DNA from: Pseudoalteromonas ruthenica
GTDB taxonomy: Bacteria; Pseudomonadota; Gammaproteobacteria; Enterobacterales; Alteromonadaceae
Reading direction: 5' to 3'
DNA length: 64,000 bases
NCBI RefSeq assembly: GCF_008808095.1
Contig: NZ_CP023396.1
Span: 2,294,001 to 2,358,000 of the forward strand
The notes under the pieces are model-generated. The model did no database searches. It was given only the letters and a program-made list of their open reading frames with translations, and was not told the DNA's origin. Shown here in pieces: positions 37,515 through 46,241 of this stretch. Each line of letters starts with the position of its first letter. Within the stretch, counting starts at the first letter, position 1. A program made the translations under genes and the position numbers.

Positions 37515-38531
37515 ATGATACAAAGAATCGAAGTAAATTTGCATAAAAACTGGCAAAAAGAATTAGCCGATGTAGTCACTCGCCCCGAAGAGCTGCTGAG
37601 TATGTTGGATTTACCCCCCGATGCGTATCAACCGGATAGTGAGGCTAAAAGCTTATTTAATCTACGAGTACCGCGCCCCTTTATCGCCAAAATGGCCAAG
37701 GGTGACGCCCGCGATCCCTTGTTATTACAAGTGCTGCCACGACGACAAGAGTTTCAGCAACACTCGCAGTACAGTGTCGATCCGTTGCAAGAACAAGATA
37801 ACAACGAGCCGGGTTTATTACACAAATACCGCTCCCGTGTCTTATTGATGTTTAAAACCGCGTGCGCAATCAACTGCCGATATTGTTTTCGTCGTCATTT
37901 CCCGTACCAAGATAACCAACTCAATAAAGCCGCTTTGGCCGATAAACTAACCTACATTGGTAATCATCCAGAGATCAATGAAGTGATCCTCAGCGGTGGC
38001 GACCCGCTCATGGCAAAAGACGAAGCTCTAGCATGGTTTTTAGATAAGCTTGAGCAACTCCCCAACATTAAGCGTTTACGCATTCACTCGCGCTTGCCGG
38101 TGACCATCCCGGCACGCATTACCGAGCAGTTATGTCAGCGTTTTGCCCAATCGCCCTTACAAATAGTCTTTGTGCACCATATTAATCATGCCAACGAGGT
38201 CGATGAGGTTTTTAGCCACGCCTGTAAAAAGCTGACCCAAGCAGGAGTAACGCAGTTGAATCAAGCGGTGTTATTGAAAGAGGTCAATGCCAATGCGGCT
38301 GCGCAAATCGCCTTAAGTGAGCGCTTATTTGCCGCCGGGATACTCCCCTACTACCTGCATCAATTAGACAAAGTGCAAGGCGCCGCACATTTTGAGGTAA
38401 GCGATGATGAAGCCCGCACTATCATGGCAGAGGTACTTAGCGAACTGCCTGGCTTTTTAGTGCCAAAGTTGGTGCGTGAGGTCGGTGGCGAACGCAGTAA
38501 AACCCCCATTGATCTGCATTTAGAGGCATAA
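37515..38531 (+). CDS. epmB: EF-P modifying lysine 2,3-aminomutase EpmB
   Basis: 338 residues, radical SAM. The iron-sulfur motif is Cys117-x3-Cys121-x2-Cys124 in TACAINCRYCFRRHF. It turns (S)-alpha-lysine into (R)-beta-lysine with PLP, the substrate for EpmA. It is shorter than clostridial lysine aminomutase, as usual for EpmB. Confidence 0.96.
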   Translation: MIQRIEVNLHKNWQKELADVVTRPEELLSMLDLPPDAYQPDSEAKSLFNLRVPRPFIAKMAKGDARDPLLLQVLPRRQEFQQHSQYSVDPLQEQDNNEPGLLHKYRSRVLLMFKTACAINCRYCFRRHFPYQDNQLNKAALADKLTYIGNHPEINEVILSGGDPLMAKDEALAWFLDKLEQLPNIKRLRIHSRLPVTIPARITEQLCQRFAQSPLQIVFVHHINHANEVDEVFSHACKKLTQAGVTQLNQAVLLKEVNANAAAQIALSERLFAAGILPYYLHQLDKVQGAAHFEVSDDEARTIMAEVLSELPGFLVPKLVREVGGERSKTPIDLHLEA

Positions 38532-38553
38532 AAAAACCCGCTTAACGCGGGTT
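38528..38553 (-). terminator. Rho-independent terminator for the small motility-type gene
   Basis: AACCCGC / GCGGGTT stem with a 5-base loop. The A run on the left becomes a T run on the minus strand, so it ends transcription of the small minus-strand gene and overlaps the end of epmB. Confidence 0.8.
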
Positions 38554-38587
38554 GCTTGGGGTTCATTTACGACGCGCTGCCTTGCTA

Positions 38588-38800
38588 TTACACGTGGATA
38601 TTAATGTTATTACCCAAGGTTGCCGTAGTCGAGGCGGCTGGGCTCTGCGCTGCTTTGGTCACATTACCTGCTGACTCAATCAACGCCAATGCAGCCTGGC
38701 CATCGGCTTGCTGTCGTTTCTTAGCAAGGGCCGCGCTATAAACCTCGGCGCCTTGATCGGCTCCACTCATGGCGGGAAGTGAACTTCCTGATATATTCAT
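38588..38800 (-). CDS. Small YjfB-like putative motility protein
   Basis: 70 residues from the ATG at 38800 (AGGT eight bases upstream); in-frame ATGs at 38815 and 38830 are possible. The MNISG start, a middle helix with KKRQQADGQAALALIESAG and the C-terminal LGNNINIHV resemble the small YjfB 'putative motility protein' family. Function is unknown. It has its own terminator and lies convergent to epmB. Confidence 0.55.
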   Translation of the reverse strand: MNISGSSLPAMSGADQGAEVYSAALAKKRQQADGQAALALIESAGNVTKAAQSPAASTTATLGNNINIHV

Positions 38801-38869
38801 AACGCTACCTGACATTTTAAATGAATCCACGTACCATATCGGCCATCTGCTCTAAAGCTTTAGAAAAAA

Positions 38870-39169
38870 ATGCACGCAATTATCGAAAAGTTAAACGAAA
38901 ACCTTAAACTCGCCTATCGTCAGGCCTTAGACGCCGATCAAAAACTGGATCAGCTACAAAAAGAAGGCCATGGTAAGTTTCAAGCCTTGTTCAATCGCGA
39001 CGCGGGATTCGACTTTGAAGCAAAGCGCTTTAAACCCTATGTATTAGACGTGGCCGCCGATGTCGAGGCACTTTCCCAAGCCGAGCAACTTGATGAACAG
39101 AAGTTGAAACAAACCGTGGTTAAACTGCAACATATACTCACTTTGCTGGCGACTTTTAAAGACCAGTAA
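38870..39169 (+). CDS. Small helical protein, possibly PriC-related
   Basis: 99 residues, all helix. The pattern LFNRDAGFDFEAKRFKPYVLDVAADVEAL resembles the N-terminal half of PriC (primosomal replication protein N''), but the C-terminal half is absent. The similarity is weak; a lineage-specific hypothetical protein is the alternative. It lies 27 bases before gph on the same strand. The ribosome site is poor. Confidence 0.4.
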   Translation: MHAIIEKLNENLKLAYRQALDADQKLDQLQKEGHGKFQALFNRDAGFDFEAKRFKPYVLDVAADVEALSQAEQLDEQKLKQTVVKLQHILTLLATFKDQ

Positions 39170-39196
39170 AGTCCTGTTTAAAACAAGGACGTTAAA

Positions 39197-39868
39197 ATGC
39201 AATTACCTCACTCGCTGACTTGGGTTGGCTTTGATTTAGACGGCACTTTAGTCAATACCGCTGCCGATATCTGCGCCGCCATTAATACCACGCTGGAGCA
39301 TTACCCAGTCGGTCAAGTCACCGTGGACGACGTGCAAACTTGGATAGGCAACGGTATTGATAAAGCCACCGAGCGCGCCTTAGCAAAAGTGGGCGCCACG
39401 CATATTGATGTTAGCGCGGCGGCGGCGAAAGTCAGTGCTGCTTACAACCAATGTGTGACCGATTCCTCGACTTTATATGTTGATGCCAAAGCGACCCTAC
39501 AAGCACTGCAGCAGCAAGGGTTAAAGTTATTACTTGTCACTAATAAAAATGAAAGCCACACTCATGCTCTGGTAAATGCATTGGGCATTGCCGATTACTT
39601 TGATGCCATTGTCTGTGGTGACACTCTGCCCCAGCGCAAGCCAGACCCAGCCATGCTGTTTAGTGCCTTAAATAATCTCAGTCTTGATATTAGCGAAGGC
39701 ATATATGTGGGAGATTCAAAAAATGATGTGGCAACCGCCAGAAACGCCGGCTGCCCGGTGATCTGCGTTAATTATGGCTACAACCACGGGTTGGATATTG
39801 CCGATGCTAATCCGGATAAAATCATCACCCGCCTTGGAGAGGTCGAAACATTGCTCGCGGCGCGTTAA
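39197..39868 (+). CDS. gph: Phosphoglycolate phosphatase (HAD family)
   Basis: 223 residues. HAD motif I is FDLDGTLVNT, with the nucleophile Asp and acid/base Asp; motif II is the Thr in LLVTNK; the Lys of motif III lies in RKPDP; motif IV is YVGDSKNDV. The residues match Gph, which removes 2-phosphoglycolate arising from DNA repair. AAGGA ribosome site. Its last four bases overlap the end of the convergent TauE-like gene. Confidence 0.9.
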   Translation: MQLPHSLTWVGFDLDGTLVNTAADICAAINTTLEHYPVGQVTVDDVQTWIGNGIDKATERALAKVGATHIDVSAAAAKVSAAYNQCVTDSSTLYVDAKATLQALQQQGLKLLLVTNKNESHTHALVNALGIADYFDAIVCGDTLPQRKPDPAMLFSALNNLSLDISEGIYVGDSKNDVATARNAGCPVICVNYGYNHGLDIADANPDKIITRLGEVETLLAAR

Positions 39869-40818
39869 GCGCCTTTTGCCTTTATCCACCGCTCAGGGAG
39901 AATGCCCCCGCGTTGGCGCAATGCAAGTACAACCACCGCGAGCGTTGCCACCACCAATAGCACCTTCAATGCCAGCGAAAATTGTAATATCACCACCGTT
40001 GAGCACACTTCAATGAATATCAACGCATAAATAAAGCGTAATACGTACTTTTCGTTGATTTTACTCATTACATACCCTCCTAGCGGTGCGCCTATGGCGA
40101 CCACGGGAGCAGCGAAAAACCACGGTTCAAAGGCCACATGAGCGCTGCTTAGCTGCCCTTGTAAAATGAGCAGTACACTGCCAGTCACAGAAAGTATCGC
40201 CATAAAACACACTGTGGTTGGGATCAGTGCTTTGGCATCGAACTTTTGCCGCAATACCAGGTAGAAAAACAGCAAGGTATCAGCTCCGGCGCCAATATAT
40301 GCCGAGAGTAACCCGCCCAGTGTGGCGATAAGATACAGCGACCAGCTGTTTCGCCACTGCAGCAACCGCGTATCACAGCGCTGCATCAATAAGTAACTAC
40401 AAGCCAATAGCAAGAAACTAAAGGTGATCTTAAGTGGTTCACCGTCAACCGTTAATGAAAACCCACACGCTAAACCTAATAACGCAAAGGGCATTAATCG
40501 CGCCAGCAGTGACCAATATATACGGACCCCGCGAGAAACAAAAAAAATGGTGGCAAAGGTCATTCCCACAGACTGAATCGCCAATGAGAAGACCTTTGCG
40601 CTGTGTGCTTCAAACCCGAATAACTTAGTGAAGACCGGAAAAGCAACAGCTCCGCCACCTAAGGGCGTCGCACCTGCGACAAAGGATCCTAATACCATAG
40701 TCAACGATGTGCCCCAGTTATGCACAGCATCAGTGACACTGAACTGCGTCGCAAATGCTGAACTCCACGCTATAAAAAATAGCGTCAGTAAAGTGGGGTA
40801 AAGATAAGCTCTTTTCAT
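39865..40818 (-). CDS. TauE/SafE family membrane protein, last gene of the isonitrile cluster
   Basis: 317 residues from the ATG at 40818; the frame is open further up, but that part overlaps the preceding gene. About eight membrane helices in two halves, with GGGAVAFPV in the first half and GAGADTLLF in the second, as in TauE/SafE proteins that export sulfite or small organic anions. Its start is 16 bases after the oxygenase stop, so it is probably cotranscribed with the isonitrile genes. Whether it serves that pathway is open. Confidence 0.85.
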   Translation of the reverse strand: MKRAYLYPTLLTLFFIAWSSAFATQFSVTDAVHNWGTSLTMVLGSFVAGATPLGGGAVAFPVFTKLFGFEAHSAKVFSLAIQSVGMTFATIFFVSRGVRIYWSLLARLMPFALLGLACGFSLTVDGEPLKITFSFLLLACSYLLMQRCDTRLLQWRNSWSLYLIATLGGLLSAYIGAGADTLLFFYLVLRQKFDAKALIPTTVCFMAILSVTGSVLLILQGQLSSAHVAFEPWFFAAPVVAIGAPLGGYVMSKINEKYVLRFIYALIFIEVCSTVVILQFSLALKVLLVVATLAVVVLALRQRGGILPERWIKAKGA

Positions 40819-40834
40819 CGTTATTGGTTGCTCG

Positions 40835-41626
40835 TTACAAAATATGAACACGCTTAAGGTGTCGCGTTAGCCCTTCACCTTGAAAGCGGTGGCGACCATG
40901 CAACATGGCATGGTTATCCACCAGCAAGTAATCGCCTTGTGTCCACTGATGGGCGTAGAAGCTATCGCTGCCATATAGGTGAGCTATCAGCTCACGCAAA
41001 AAAGCGTCACCTTGCGACGAGGACATGCCCTGCACCTGGGTCTCCACTGGATTAACGGCCATATTATCCTCATTGAAGGGTTCAATAAAGCGCATTCGCT
41101 GACGTTTAGTCGCTGGATGCGAGCTAATCAGTGGCTCCTCAATAGCTCCACCATAATGCGCCTTTTTCTCAGCAAAATAGCGGATCACCTTATCTTGATA
41201 CTGCTGCAACTGCTGGGATGAACAGCTCTCAAGCAACCTACAGGTATTCACAAAGGTGGTTTCACCGCCACCACTCATGGCACTACTTTGTAGGCACTGA
41301 AAGAAGTTAAATCGCGGCGTTGCCCCTGCAAAGGCACCATCCCAATGCAGCTCAACCTTTCCTTGACTAAAAATATGATTTTGCGGCTGTTGGTTTATTT
41401 TTAAATCCAGCACATAGCCAAAATCCCACGCCAACAGCGGCCCCAGCTTTTTCGCAAAGGCCACCATTTGCTCATCGCTGCTGGGGTCGAAGCCACGCAG
41501 CAGCACCATACCTTGGTTCAAGATCACTTGCTCAAGTTCGGCAATGTTTAAATGTGCTAGTTTCTTAGCACCGCTTTCTCGTGCGTCAATTGTGAAGCAC
41601 GCCGGTGAGACCTGTTCGCTGATCAT
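40835..41626 (-). CDS. Fe(II)/2-oxoglutarate oxygenase, PvcB/IsnB-type partner of the isonitrile synthase
   Basis: 263 residues of the TauD/TfdA fold. The metal triad is His94-x-Asp96 (LHWDGAF) and His243 (AMLHGR), with a C-terminal Arg for 2-oxoglutarate. PvcB and IsnB belong to this family and oxidise the isonitrile amino acid, giving a vinyl isonitrile by decarboxylation or a related product. The start overlaps the isonitrile synthase stop by four bases (ATGA type), a strong sign of functional pairing. Somewhat shorter than PvcB. Confidence 0.88.
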   Translation of the reverse strand: MISEQVSPACFTIDARESGAKKLAHLNIAELEQVILNQGMVLLRGFDPSSDEQMVAFAKKLGPLLAWDFGYVLDLKINQQPQNHIFSQGKVELHWDGAFAGATPRFNFFQCLQSSAMSGGGETTFVNTCRLLESCSSQQLQQYQDKVIRYFAEKKAHYGGAIEEPLISSHPATKRQRMRFIEPFNEDNMAVNPVETQVQGMSSSQGDAFLRELIAHLYGSDSFYAHQWTQGDYLLVDNHAMLHGRHRFQGEGLTRHLKRVHIL

Positions 41627-42606
41627 AACTGTGGCTCTCTGTGCATACGCTCATAGTGGCTGGCTTGGCCATTGATGAACACTAAGACACAACCCAGCTG
41701 CTCGGCTTGCTCCCGAGGCATCAAACTGTGCTCGTCGCCGTCTTTAACGAGTACCGAGTGCCAAGGCGTGGTCCACACATCGTTTTGCGATACCAGTGAA
41801 ATGCCGATTTTCTCAGAAACCAGATACTGCGGGTGAATCGATAATCGCAGCGCCTGAGGCAACTCCTGTTTCAACAACCGCCCCCACGCATTACTGCGCT
41901 GAATAACACGGTAAGCGGCGGTTTTAGCAACCTTTTGCAGCGCTGTGCGGCTATGTTGAGAAAACTTTTCGATACCCGAGAAATCTTCTAACATGAAACG
42001 GGTAATGCCCTTGTACATGGTGCTGGCTTCTTTCTCTGTTTTAATGCGCTGACGCAGAGACTTTAGCGTTTCACCGTATTCAATCATCAGCTCCTCACGC
42101 AATACCGCAAAGTCATTGACCTTGTCATATACATCTTCGAGGTTAAAGAAGTCGAAATAATCCGGATAATGTTGATTGGCAAAACGACGCAGGCCGTTTA
42201 CATACTCACTGACATGGGCGTCGCTGACATGGATAATATCGGCGAAAACACGCCCATCCGAGCAAATTGTTACTTTTGCACCCGGCTCATAAACCTCCTC
42301 AATTTGCTGACATAATTGCACCAGCCGCTCAAATGCAAAAAACTCTCCTTTATCTGGCAGATAGCCCAAGGTTTTGTTGCGATTGGGTGATTTTGCCGGA
42401 AAGGCTGGCAGCACCATATTGATGGGCTGCTGGCGGTGAACAAAATCCAACACCTTTTCATAATGACCGACTATTTGCTCGTCAAACGCCACATCTTGCT
42501 CAATCGGTAGCAGCCGCCGCTGGGCAAAAATGAGTTCTAAAATAGCCCGCGCAGTGGCATCCGCCGTGTGTGCATTAACCCTGTTGTTGTTTGCTAAATT
42601 TTCCAT
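41623..42606 (-). CDS. Isonitrile synthase (PvcA/IsnA, DIT1_PvcA family)
   Basis: 327 residues from the ATG at 42606; the frame runs further up into the halogenase gene. Family motifs are visible: FPAKSPN (69-75), KTLGYLPDKGE (78-88), and ICSDGRVFAD (114-123) in a Rossmann-like N-terminal domain. PvcA and IsnA convert the amino group of L-Tyr or L-Trp to an isonitrile using ribulose-5-phosphate as the carbon source. Length equals that of PvcA. Substrate choice cannot be read by eye. Placed between a halogenase and a 2-oxoglutarate oxygenase. Confidence 0.9.
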   Translation of the reverse strand: MENLANNNRVNAHTADATARAILELIFAQRRLLPIEQDVAFDEQIVGHYEKVLDFVHRQQPINMVLPAFPAKSPNRNKTLGYLPDKGEFFAFERLVQLCQQIEEVYEPGAKVTICSDGRVFADIIHVSDAHVSEYVNGLRRFANQHYPDYFDFFNLEDVYDKVNDFAVLREELMIEYGETLKSLRQRIKTEKEASTMYKGITRFMLEDFSGIEKFSQHSRTALQKVAKTAAYRVIQRSNAWGRLLKQELPQALRLSIHPQYLVSEKIGISLVSQNDVWTTPWHSVLVKDGDEHSLMPREQAEQLGCVLVFINGQASHYERMHREPQL

Positions 42607-42631
42607 TTTTGTGCTCTTTGTTCTGTCAGTA

Positions 42632-44245
42632 TCAGTGTTTAAATAATTCCATCGCGTGGGTAAGCGATAGCTTGTCATTAATTGCTGCTTCGACCACTAG
42701 CGGCATTTTTTCTTCATCAAAGTCCATACGCTGAATTTCACACAGACTGCGTAAGAACCCTAAATAAGTGACTTCCAATAAGGCCTTATCGAGTTCGGCT
42801 ATGGCCATCTCGTCTAACATGACGCCTCGGCTATGGGCGTGTTTCATGCGGCACTTGGTGAGCTCTATATCAAAGAAGTGACCGCGATTAAGGCGATACT
42901 CTTGACCTTGGATCAGCTGGATAAACTCATCTTTAAGTTCATGAATGCGGGAAATCGCCGCCCCTTGCACCATGGCCAGCGCTTTTTCATTCAGCTGCTC
43001 TTGGCTCATTTCACTCATGCTCGGGCAATAACCAAAATGGCGCGCCATGGACGAAGGTAAAATAAAGCCGAACCAATGCATTAATAAGGCTTCAAAATGC
43101 GTGCGGTGCACCTCGTAGCTGCCGTGGTAGTTCCCGGTAATATGCAGCATAAAGCTCTCAAACCAGCCTAAAAGGTAGGCATTGAAGGCCTTGGTTTTGC
43201 CTGCAAACATGGCCTCGTTACCGGCTAAATCTGCCTCTATAAGTTCACCAATCATGCGATTAGCATCGGTCAAATAGGCCGAGCCCGGCGACAATAAGGG
43301 GTCTAAAAAGGCCGATGACATGCCGGTGAGGAACCAACGATCAGTTGAGAACGACTGCTTGGCCCGCCGTGATAGCCGCTTCATGGCTTTGTAATCCTGC
43401 AATTCGAAGTGGCTGCCCAGAATTTCCTGCATACATTTATGCGAGCGTAAAAATTCCACGAAGTCGTCACTGGTTCTCACATTTAAGCTGACATCGGTAT
43501 TTTTAGCGGTTACACCGATACTGACAGTGTGCTCATCCAATGGAATGAGCCATAACCAATACCCTTTATACATAAAGTGGTTGGTCGCTAATGCGCGGGT
43601 GGTAAAGTTGGTACGTGCACGCCACTGCTCACTGCCCAGGCTATCGAGTGGCGTGGTGAACTTAAACCGCGCCCAAGCTGAGCTCACAGAGTGGCGATGA
43701 TCTTGCGACTCAATTAAATCCAGCTTTTTACCCAGCGGCGCAGCAAACCCGGCGGCATCGACTAAATAACGACAGCGAAAGGATTTGTCTGCGGTTTTCA
43801 CGCTGTGACCATGCTCGCCATCGAGTTCGATATCGCTGACCGTCTCACCCAGTAAAACGTCCACACCAATATCTCGGTTAAAGCGCACTAGGTCGTTATC
43901 AAACTTAGCGCGATCAATTTGGTGCGCCGGAATACCGTGATACCAGGTGCGCCCGAGCTCACTCATTTCCTCGACATTGAGATCACGGTCGACGCTGTCA
44001 AAGAAAAATCGCAAACCATGTTTGTACAAATGGTTGGTGTCTAGGTAAAAGCCCAGTTGCAGATCACTGGCGGCGTAATCCCAAAACGATTCTAGGGTTG
44101 ACTCCCCGACCCAAGAATTAAATGACTTTTTGCGCTCTAACACGGTGACCGATAGCTCGGGGTGTTTTAGTTTTAATTGTCGTGCTAAGCAACCACCAGC
44201 CATTGAACCACCGATGATCACAACATCACTATACTGACTTACCAT
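42632..44245 (-). CDS. Flavin-dependent halogenase (tryptophan-halogenase family)
   Basis: 537 residues. FAD-binding GGSMAGG at 12-18, the halogenase hallmark WxWxIP at Trp230-Trp232-Ile234-Pro235, and the catalytic-type Lys at 75 (LYKHGLRFFF) are all present; this Lys carries hypohalous acid to the substrate in PrnA/RebH. So the enzyme looks able to halogenate rather than being a plain monooxygenase. It needs reduced FAD from a partner reductase, not found in this cluster. In a marine host bromination is as likely as chlorination. Follows the barrel-protein gene after nine bases and precedes the isonitrile synthase by 25. Confidence 0.87.
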   Translation of the reverse strand: MVSQYSDVVIIGGSMAGGCLARQLKLKHPELSVTVLERKKSFNSWVGESTLESFWDYAASDLQLGFYLDTNHLYKHGLRFFFDSVDRDLNVEEMSELGRTWYHGIPAHQIDRAKFDNDLVRFNRDIGVDVLLGETVSDIELDGEHGHSVKTADKSFRCRYLVDAAGFAAPLGKKLDLIESQDHRHSVSSAWARFKFTTPLDSLGSEQWRARTNFTTRALATNHFMYKGYWLWLIPLDEHTVSIGVTAKNTDVSLNVRTSDDFVEFLRSHKCMQEILGSHFELQDYKAMKRLSRRAKQSFSTDRWFLTGMSSAFLDPLLSPGSAYLTDANRMIGELIEADLAGNEAMFAGKTKAFNAYLLGWFESFMLHITGNYHGSYEVHRTHFEALLMHWFGFILPSSMARHFGYCPSMSEMSQEQLNEKALAMVQGAAISRIHELKDEFIQLIQGQEYRLNRGHFFDIELTKCRMKHAHSRGVMLDEMAIAELDKALLEVTYLGFLRSLCEIQRMDFDEEKMPLVVEAAINDKLSLTHAMELFKH

Positions 44246-44254
44246 ACATGCTCC

Positions 44255-45430
44255 TTACAGGTAATAGGTCAATCTTACTTCTATAAAGTCATCATCTCGG
44301 TAGAGGTAAAGCGGCTGCTGTGGCTGTTGATCAACAAACATCCGGGCCTCAATATCAAGACTCAACTGACTATGAATACGGGTTTCGAATTCGCCCTTAA
44401 TGGCGATGGAATCGCCGCCATTATCGATAAGGGCTCCCAATAACAAGGTGGTGGCATCGGTGTCGTTCCAAGCGAGGCGAGAGCCTACAAAGCTGCTATT
44501 ACGATATATTTGATTTTCCCGAGCCTCGGCGTCGGTGTCGCGGTGCAGCTCCAGCAACAGACTGAGATCTTTACTGCTGCCCGCCACCCCATAAAAGTAA
44601 TATTCTCCCCCTAAGGTGTAAGCCCAGCTATTACCACCGTAATCATGATTGCGGTGCACCGCTTCGAGCTTACCGAGCCACCGCTCACTGGTGTATTGCG
44701 CATCAAGGCCCCATTGCTGCAAGGCGCTGTAAATGGCTTGCCCTTGGCCTTGCTCGGTGATTTCAAAGGCTGGGGTTTTATCTAAACCGTGGAAGAAATA
44801 AGCACCGACATCCCAGTCATTGAGCACCGTGGCATAGCGCAGCGCCAGTGATTCTCGAGTGTGCTCAGATAAACCGACAAAGCGCTCTTGGCTAATGGCC
44901 ACTGGCAATGAAAAGCGCTCATCGGGTTGGCTGTAATCGCGGGAGCGAAACCAAGGCATAGACAACAGCGATAAGGTGCCGTTTTCGGTAAAGTAGTCAA
45001 CCTGCACCAATAGTTCGCCAAGTTTCTCTTCGCCTTCAAAATTACGTGCAGGAATACGCTGATTGACAATATCCACCAAATGACGAGACTCGGCGACGCC
45101 CCAAAATACCGTGTTCATACCGGCGCTTAGCTGCCAGTTATAGAATGTTTTCTGTAAGTAAGCCTCTTGTAAATCCCATTCAGGCAGGGCGCTATTGGTC
45201 GCGGCCACAGTCACCACCGGCTTTATATGTGCTTGTATACCCGAGGCGCGGGAGCGGTAATCAAGCTCAAGCCATAGCCTTGGGTCCCAAGCAAAGTTAT
45301 GCGTTTGCTGAGCCCGAGCGCTATCACTATTGTATTGCCGGGCGCCGAGCTCTACCGCAGGCGTTATTTGCCATTGACCATACACGCAAGGCGCAAACAC
45401 ACAGGGCAATAGCCACCACTTCCTGAACAT
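44255..45430 (-). CDS. Outer-membrane beta-barrel protein (DUF1302-like)
   Basis: 391 residues from the ATG at 45430, seven bases after AAGGA; GTG just before it is less likely. Signal peptide of about 18 residues (ends VYG). The rest consists of alternating amphipathic strands with a closing aromatic pair (LTYYL), a typical barrel. Proteins of this kind often accompany an MMPL-type RND transporter and a LolA-like protein, as here, and may pass a lipophilic product through the outer membrane. Function inferred from the trio. Confidence 0.7.
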   Translation of the reverse strand: MFRKWWLLPCVFAPCVYGQWQITPAVELGARQYNSDSARAQQTHNFAWDPRLWLELDYRSRASGIQAHIKPVVTVAATNSALPEWDLQEAYLQKTFYNWQLSAGMNTVFWGVAESRHLVDIVNQRIPARNFEGEEKLGELLVQVDYFTENGTLSLLSMPWFRSRDYSQPDERFSLPVAISQERFVGLSEHTRESLALRYATVLNDWDVGAYFFHGLDKTPAFEITEQGQGQAIYSALQQWGLDAQYTSERWLGKLEAVHRNHDYGGNSWAYTLGGEYYFYGVAGSSKDLSLLLELHRDTDAEARENQIYRNSSFVGSRLAWNDTDATTLLLGALIDNGGDSIAIKGEFETRIHSQLSLDIEARMFVDQQPQQPLYLYRDDDFIEVRLTYYL

Positions 45431-45440
45431 CACTACATCC

Positions 45441-46241
45441 TTACTTCAATGACGATTTAACAAAATCGCGATTACTTAAGCGCACAGAGAAATCGTAATC
45501 GGAGAACACCAAGGTAGTTTTTTTACCGCTTTGATGGTTTTCCATATGCATGGTTTGTGGTCGCCAGAATTTGTCTTGATAGTGCTGATAATCAGACAAT
45601 GTCAGGGTTTTAAGATGGGCTTCTTTACGGTCGTAAAAGTCGATTTTGCGCACTTGGTAATGGCTTAAGTCAATTAAGGCGCGCTGGCGGGTATAGCCAG
45701 AATTTTCATACTTGGGAATACGGTCGACCACCGCACAGGTGAACTCACCGCATTGCTGCTCATCAATATAGCGATATTCGTACTTATTGAGCTCTTGGGC
45801 GGTAAAATCCTCAAAAGCAAACTCACTGCCCACAAAGGGGCCCGATTTATTCGCCGAAGAAATGCGCTTTACGCGTTTTAGCGCAGGAAGATAAAGCCAT
45901 TGATCGTCTGGCTCCAGTATTTGCGCATGCGATAACAGTTTGGTGTCTTGTACATCGGCCGGGGAGTTAAAGACAATCAGGCTTTTATCGCCTTTATCTT
46001 CGTCGGCCACTTCTTTGGTGAGCATGCTTAAGCTGCGGCTCGATTTACGCCCGCTGGCATCTTCAAGGTGCATCATGACATCGACACGACTAACGCCAAA
46101 GCCGCGATCGGAGCGGTCACTTTGTGCCGCAATTTCATAGCCTCGTTGTTGCGCATCACTGGAAGCTGCGGCAGCCCAAACTGGGGTGATAAATGTGACT
46201 GCCGATAGCACGGCAAAAGCACTAGGAATTAATGGCTTCAT
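45441..46241 (-). CDS. LolA-like periplasmic protein (outer-membrane lipoprotein-sorting type)
   Basis: 266 residues from the ATG at 46241; the start overlaps the end of the RND gene by 20 bases. Signal peptide (about 1-22, ends VWA). The body matches the LolA-like family with DDQWLYLPALKRVKRISSANK and GSEFAFEDF, an open beta half-barrel that carries hydrophobic molecules. Between an inner-membrane RND pump and an outer-membrane barrel protein it could ferry a lipophilic compound across the periplasm. Confidence 0.82.
   Translation of the reverse strand: MKPLIPSAFAVLSAVTFITPVWAAAASSDAQQRGYEIAAQSDRSDRGFGVSRVDVMMHLEDASGRKSSRSLSMLTKEVADEDKGDKSLIVFNSPADVQDTKLLSHAQILEPDDQWLYLPALKRVKRISSANKSGPFVGSEFAFEDFTAQELNKYEYRYIDEQQCGEFTCAVVDRIPKYENSGYTRQRALIDLSHYQVRKIDFYDRKEAHLKTLTLSDYQHYQDKFWRPQTMHMENHQSGKKTTLVFSDYDFSVRLSNRDFVKSSLK

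Noticed and set aside
42632..44245. Plain FAD monooxygenase instead of halogenase
   Set aside because: Halogenase-specific WxWxIP motif and the Lys at 75 are both present.
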